NCBI GenBank assembly: GCA_044370375.1
Contig: JBILVQ010000043.1
Coordinates: forward strand, 1 to 17,993
Length of the DNA: 17,993 nucleotides
DNA from: JBILVQ01 sp044370375
GTDB lineage: Bacteria > Bacteroidota > Bacteroidia > UBA4408
Reading direction: 5' to 3'
Of this stretch, positions 15,055 through 17,993 are shown piece by piece. The translations under genes were made by a program, and so were the position numbers. Positions within the stretch are counted from its first letter, which is position 1. Each line of letters starts with the position of its first letter. The notes under the pieces were generated by a model. It made no database searches. It was given only the letters and a program-made list of their open reading frames with translations, and was not told where the DNA came from.

Positions 15055-15267
15055 ATGAAACCACGCAACAAATTTTTAATTGGTTTTTTAACCGCAGCAC
15101 TTACCTTCGGGGGTTTATGGGCTACATTGGGACCCAGACATTGCCCTAATGGTGGGCATTACCGAAATCATTGCTACAACCATGACCATGGCTGCTACAA
15201 CCAGGGTGACCGAACGCATTTCGGAGATAAGGATGCCGATTATCGTGAACACGAACAAATGCATTGA
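15055..15267 (+). CDS. small Cys/His-rich exported or membrane-anchored protein
   Basis: The product is 70 residues. One N-terminal hydrophobic segment (KFLIGFLTAALTFGGLWATL) serves as an uncleaved anchor or signal peptide. The remaining 45 or so residues contain eight His and three Cys (PRHCPNGGHYRNHCYNHDHG and onward), plus many Asp and Tyr. Such composition suggests metal binding outside the cytoplasmic membrane, but no defined motif was recognised. It is the second gene of the unit that carries the putative ECF promoter, 3 nt after its neighbour. Confidence 0.7.
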   Translation: MKPRNKFLIGFLTAALTFGGLWATLGPRHCPNGGHYRNHCYNHDHGCYNQGDRTHFGDKDADYREHEQMH

Positions 15268-15277
15268 TAAGAGAATA

Positions 15278-15314
15278 ATCCTCCGGCTGGTGTAATACAC
15301 CAGCCGGTAAGGAT
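15278..15314. terminator. hairpin between convergent genes
   Basis: CCGGCTGGTGT pairs with ACACCAGCCGG within 15283-15307 (11 bp, AAT loop). ATCCT (15278-15282) and AGGAT (15310-15314) extend the stem past a 2-nt bulge. It lies between the plus-strand unit ending at 15267 and the minus-strand gene ending at 15427. There is no T-run on either side, so it may protect 3' ends or act bidirectionally rather than be a classical terminator. Confidence 0.6.
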
Positions 15315-15426
15315 GATGTAAGGAGTAGAAACCAAAATTCTTATTTTATCCTTCACGATAATTTACCAACGAACTATTGTGCTGAGGAGTGACCACAACC
15401 GCCTAGGTTCATACAAAATATTCATG

Positions 15427-16152
15427 CTAATTTTCCTTAAGGGAAAATTCTAATTTGCTTCCATCAGCGCAACTAAATATCAAGGCATTTTCTAGTAGCT
15501 CAAAACGTATCACCATGCGCAATAAATCGAAATACATTTTTTCGGCACTGTTCTCACAAAACATACGGGTTGACTGAATATCTTTCGAAATGCTGAATTC
15601 CTTGTCATTCAATTTGAAGGAGGTGGAATAATCGTTGCAGCCTCCGTTCCCTTCTAGGATAGAATCTTCGAAGTGAAATTGCATCGATGGAATTTCGCCT
15701 TCAAAGGAGTAGGCGTTAAATTCCTTGCCATTGATTTTCCTGATTTGCCAAATACCATTGGCGAGCTTATCCTGTATGGATTGGGCACCGGGTTTCGCCT
15801 GCAGAAAAAAGCGGGTTGAATCTTCTGTAAAACCGCCATCGTTTTTGAAGCGAGGTATTAATCCTTGCGCTGTTTGCCGAAAAACCCAAAGACTATCATT
15901 TTGCTTGAAGAGAACAATGCTCTTGTTTTTTTCTTCGCGGAAAGTCCCCAACATTGTTTGCAGCGGGCCACTACTACATTTGTTAAAACAGGAGATTTCG
16001 AATTGAAAATTTTCTTTTAAAATTAACTGGGTTTTCAAGCCATCACAATCGGGCGAGGGCAGTGAACCGCTGAACACCCTTTGGTTCTTGTTTTGAGCCA
16101 ATGCAGCCAACTGCAACAAAAGCAATGCGCCAAAAACCAGAACACGCAGCAT
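15427..16152 (-). CDS. periplasmic protein with NlpE-like and META (HslJ-like) domains
   Basis: The product is 241 residues. A signal peptide (VLVFGALLLLQLAALAQ) has no lipobox Cys, so a soluble periplasmic protein is expected. Residues about 25-110 resemble the NlpE N-terminal domain: FSGSLPSPDCDGL corresponds to the family's PCADCxGI, followed by LKENFQFEIS. Residues about 130-241 form a META domain: GIWQIRKINGKEF, GGCNDYSTSF, IQSTRMFCENSAEKMYF and a final FSCADGSKLEF. These domains occur in envelope-stress and heat-shock-related lipoproteins, but their biochemical role is not settled. The start overlaps the upstream stop by one base (TAATG), so it is translationally coupled to the Kelch-like gene. 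Confidence 0.8.
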   Translation of the reverse strand: MLRVLVFGALLLLQLAALAQNKNQRVFSGSLPSPDCDGLKTQLILKENFQFEISCFNKCSSGPLQTMLGTFREEKNKSIVLFKQNDSLWVFRQTAQGLIPRFKNDGGFTEDSTRFFLQAKPGAQSIQDKLANGIWQIRKINGKEFNAYSFEGEIPSMQFHFEDSILEGNGGCNDYSTSFKLNDKEFSISKDIQSTRMFCENSAEKMYFDLLRMVIRFELLENALIFSCADGSKLEFSLKEN

Positions 16153-17756
16153 TAATGCTGAATTAGGATGGGTTCGGCTTTGCTAAAGGAGCCTGATTTA
16201 AAATGATAATAATACAAACCGTTGCTTAGGTTTTTTACAGGAAATTGAATGGTTTTTTTTCCTGCTTCGGTTTTACCGTCAAAAATGGTGGCAATGGTAC
16301 TTCCTTTGGCATCGCTCAAAGTAATGCGAATATCTTTTGCCTGTTTACTTTCAAGGCTGATTTGAAGAAATTCATCAGCTGGGTTTGGATGAACCACTAC
16401 CGTTGCAGGTTCCTCAATAAGAATGCCACTTCCGCTGATGGTTTTATCAATGAATACTTCCAGCACGATAGGACTGGCATCACTTACGCTTGGGTCGGTA
16501 TCAGAGATGTGTGCTTGTGGCGATCTGATTCCGCCAATGATATAACCTACAGAAGTAATACCGGTTAAAGCATTCAGGTTAATAATTTTTTCGGCACTAA
16601 GCGGAATGTTTGGGTGCATAACAAAGCGTGCATTGGTTCCAAGTAATTCAGGCATCACAATGGGCTGCCAGGTTTCGGTCATGTTGCCATTGGCGAAACG
16701 GCTAACCTGACTAATGGTATTAACGAAAGGAACCAATGTATCAACCGTTGTAGTTCCGCTGGCCAAATCCAAAACATATTTGGCAATGCCTCCGAAAAAC
16801 AGGGTGTGCATGACCGTATCGTTGGCATCCCAGATAGGTAGCGTTGCCGTTGTATAGGCATTTAAGAATTGATTGAAAGTATTATTTACCTGCGCCCCTG
16901 AGGCGGTGATATCAACCGAATTATGAAAAGGTTGATCGATGCCGGGCAGAAAAACGCCCGAAAATGCTGTCAGACCGTAATCGCCGGACGGAAACAATTG
17001 CGGTACCAGGTTATAATCTCTTCGGTGAAACTGAACTGTATCCGTTTGTGTTTGATAATTAATGAGCTGTAGATTGGGGTTGTTGTTGTCGATATTGAAT
17101 TTTCTAACCTGATTGGTATAATGCTGCACAAAAAAACCGCCATTGGGATTGATGCTGTAAATACCATCAAAGCGATGACCGAATACCAAATGAAATTGAT
17201 TGTTGAGGTATTCTGCTTCTCCACCGCATACTGCCATTCTTTGATCATGGGCTACATGAATGTAAGGATCGATGTTACTGCCATTGATAACAGCCTGTAC
17301 CAATGGTGCAAGTTCAATTTTGGCGAAATTAGGAAAAGTAATAAAGTCTTGCGCGGCATCGCTCCAACCGTATCCTCCAAAGAAATAGAGCAGGCTGTCG
17401 TGTTGAACAAACTGCATGTTGCTGCTGCCTAAAAAATAGCGAACAGAATCGGGCAGATTGAAAAGACTAGAAGACCATGCCTGATCGGTTTGTGGTTCGT
17501 AAACCCAGATATCGAAATTGGCTCCCGACAAAGGAAAAGCCAAGGGAGGAAGAAACCCGTGCAGGCCGTTGTTTCTTCCTCCAATAAAAATCCATTTTCC
17601 ATTCCACTGTGCAAAGGCCCCTGAATGTATTCTTGGGATATTTTGCATGTTAGTAACAGGGTTGATTTGCACTGAAAAATTTTCCTGAGCAAAAATAGTA
17701 CTGTGTCCTAATCCTGCGAAAATCAGGATGAGAAGAAAAATGGATTTAAGCTTCAT
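16152..17756 (-). CDS. Kelch-like beta-propeller protein with T9SS type A sorting domain
   Basis: The product is 534 residues. A signal peptide with cleavage near TIFAQ is followed by repeated Gly-Gly blade motifs of Kelch type: WNGKWIFIGGRNNG, DSLLYFFGGYGWSD, MAVCGGEAEYLNNQFHLVFG, MHTLFFGGIAKYV and VGYIIGGIRSP. The last 80 or so residues are a sorting domain: VVVHPNPADEFLQISL, ITLSDAKGSTIATIFDG and LSNGLYYYHFKSG. It should be exported by T9SS and may be surface-attached. The propeller suggests binding of protein or glycan, with no catalytic motif seen. It starts directly after the stop of the preceding minus-strand gene (no gap) and overlaps the NlpE/META gene by one base, so all three form one operon. 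Confidence 0.88.
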   Translation of the reverse strand: MKLKSIFLLILIFAGLGHSTIFAQENFSVQINPVTNMQNIPRIHSGAFAQWNGKWIFIGGRNNGLHGFLPPLAFPLSGANFDIWVYEPQTDQAWSSSLFNLPDSVRYFLGSSNMQFVQHDSLLYFFGGYGWSDAAQDFITFPNFAKIELAPLVQAVINGSNIDPYIHVAHDQRMAVCGGEAEYLNNQFHLVFGHRFDGIYSINPNGGFFVQHYTNQVRKFNIDNNNPNLQLINYQTQTDTVQFHRRDYNLVPQLFPSGDYGLTAFSGVFLPGIDQPFHNSVDITASGAQVNNTFNQFLNAYTTATLPIWDANDTVMHTLFFGGIAKYVLDLASGTTTVDTLVPFVNTISQVSRFANGNMTETWQPIVMPELLGTNARFVMHPNIPLSAEKIINLNALTGITSVGYIIGGIRSPQAHISDTDPSVSDASPIVLEVFIDKTISGSGILIEEPATVVVHPNPADEFLQISLESKQAKDIRITLSDAKGSTIATIFDGKTEAGKKTIQFPVKNLSNGLYYYHFKSGSFSKAEPILIQH

Positions 17757-17993
17757 TTATTTTTGTAATACAATTTGTGAAAACAAAGAGGTTCCATTTT
17801 GGTTAACACGCAAAATGTATTGTCCGTTAACCAATCCTGAAAGATCAAGAGTAGCAGCGTTTACAGCGCTTTCACCGGAATAATTTGCGGAATAAACTTC
17901 CTGACCCACCAGGTTTAAAACAGAAACAGATTGAATACTTTCATTGCTATTGTTCAATTGCAGGTAAAATAGGCCGTTGGAAGGATTTGGGCG
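17757..17993 (-). CDS. C-terminal T9SS sorting domain of a gene entering from the right edge
   Basis: The frame is open to the window's end, so only the last 78 codons are visible. They spell a standard type A sorting domain: PNPSNGLFYLQL, VSVLNLVGQEVYSANY, LDLSGLVNGQYILRV and a terminal SQIVLQK. The catalytic or structural part lies outside the window. Its stop codon abuts the ATG of the Kelch-like gene, so it is the upstream member of that operon. Confidence 0.88.
   Translation of the reverse strand, partial: RPNPSNGLFYLQLNNSNESIQSVSVLNLVGQEVYSANYSGESAVNAATLDLSGLVNGQYILRVNQNGTSLFSQIVLQK

Overview
The window looks like a chromosomal segment of a Bacteroidota (Bacteroidetes) bacterium. Three genes carry C-terminal type IX secretion (T9SS) sorting domains with the PNP...NGLYxL pattern. 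Candidate promoters resemble the phylum's TAnnTTTG -7 box, and ribosome binding sites are mostly absent or A-rich. The F-type ATPase subunit a is long, with a cleavable signal peptide and a His-rich N-terminus. The ATPase cluster ends at atpG without atpD or atpC, an arrangement known from part of this phylum. Base composition is moderate to AT-rich; short counts gave roughly 37% GC in a secreted-protein gene and 45-48% in paaC and der.

Layout. (1) 1-3191, plus strand: the 3' part of a beta-helix-like T9SS cargo gene, coupled by an ATGA overlap to a second large secreted Ig-like protein. A perfect terminator-shaped hairpin lies inside the second gene's signal-peptide codons. (2) 3192-3512: a structured intergenic stretch rich in palindromes, possibly a dispersed repeat. 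(3) 3513-4582: paaB-paaC, two subunits of phenylacetyl-CoA epoxidase, without paaA, paaD or paaE in the window. (4) 4755-6355: a membrane-anchored calcineurin-type metallophosphoesterase coupled by ATGA to a small four-helix membrane protein. (5) 6784-11958: atpB-E-F-H-A-G, the whole F0 sector plus delta, alpha and gamma. Hairpins flank atpE and a strong terminator follows atpG. (6) 12050-13357: der (engA), a ribosome-assembly GTPase. (7) 13403-15267: an ECF sigma-factor gene, two related small membrane proteins and a Cys/His-rich small protein. (8) 15427-17993, minus strand: a tight operon of a T9SS protein fragment, a Kelch-like T9SS protein and a NlpE/META-domain periplasmic protein.

The most interesting region is 13403-15267. 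The sequence upstream of the sigma gene and the sequence upstream of the second small membrane protein share TAAAGTAAAAT and CGTCTTC at exactly the same spacing (21 nt start to start from AAAGTAAAAT to CGTCTTC). This suggests an autoregulated ECF regulon of two adjacent transcription units. The two small membrane proteins encoded in these units are homologous: both have K-x-I-x-x-G-[IL]-[IL]-F at the start of the first membrane segment, and a cytoplasmic-looking tail MS-[ED]-[ED]-E-x3-[LF]-K-x5-S-C with identical spacing. The regulon's function is not evident. The Cys/His-rich third protein makes metal or envelope stress a reasonable guess, but nothing in the sequence proves it.
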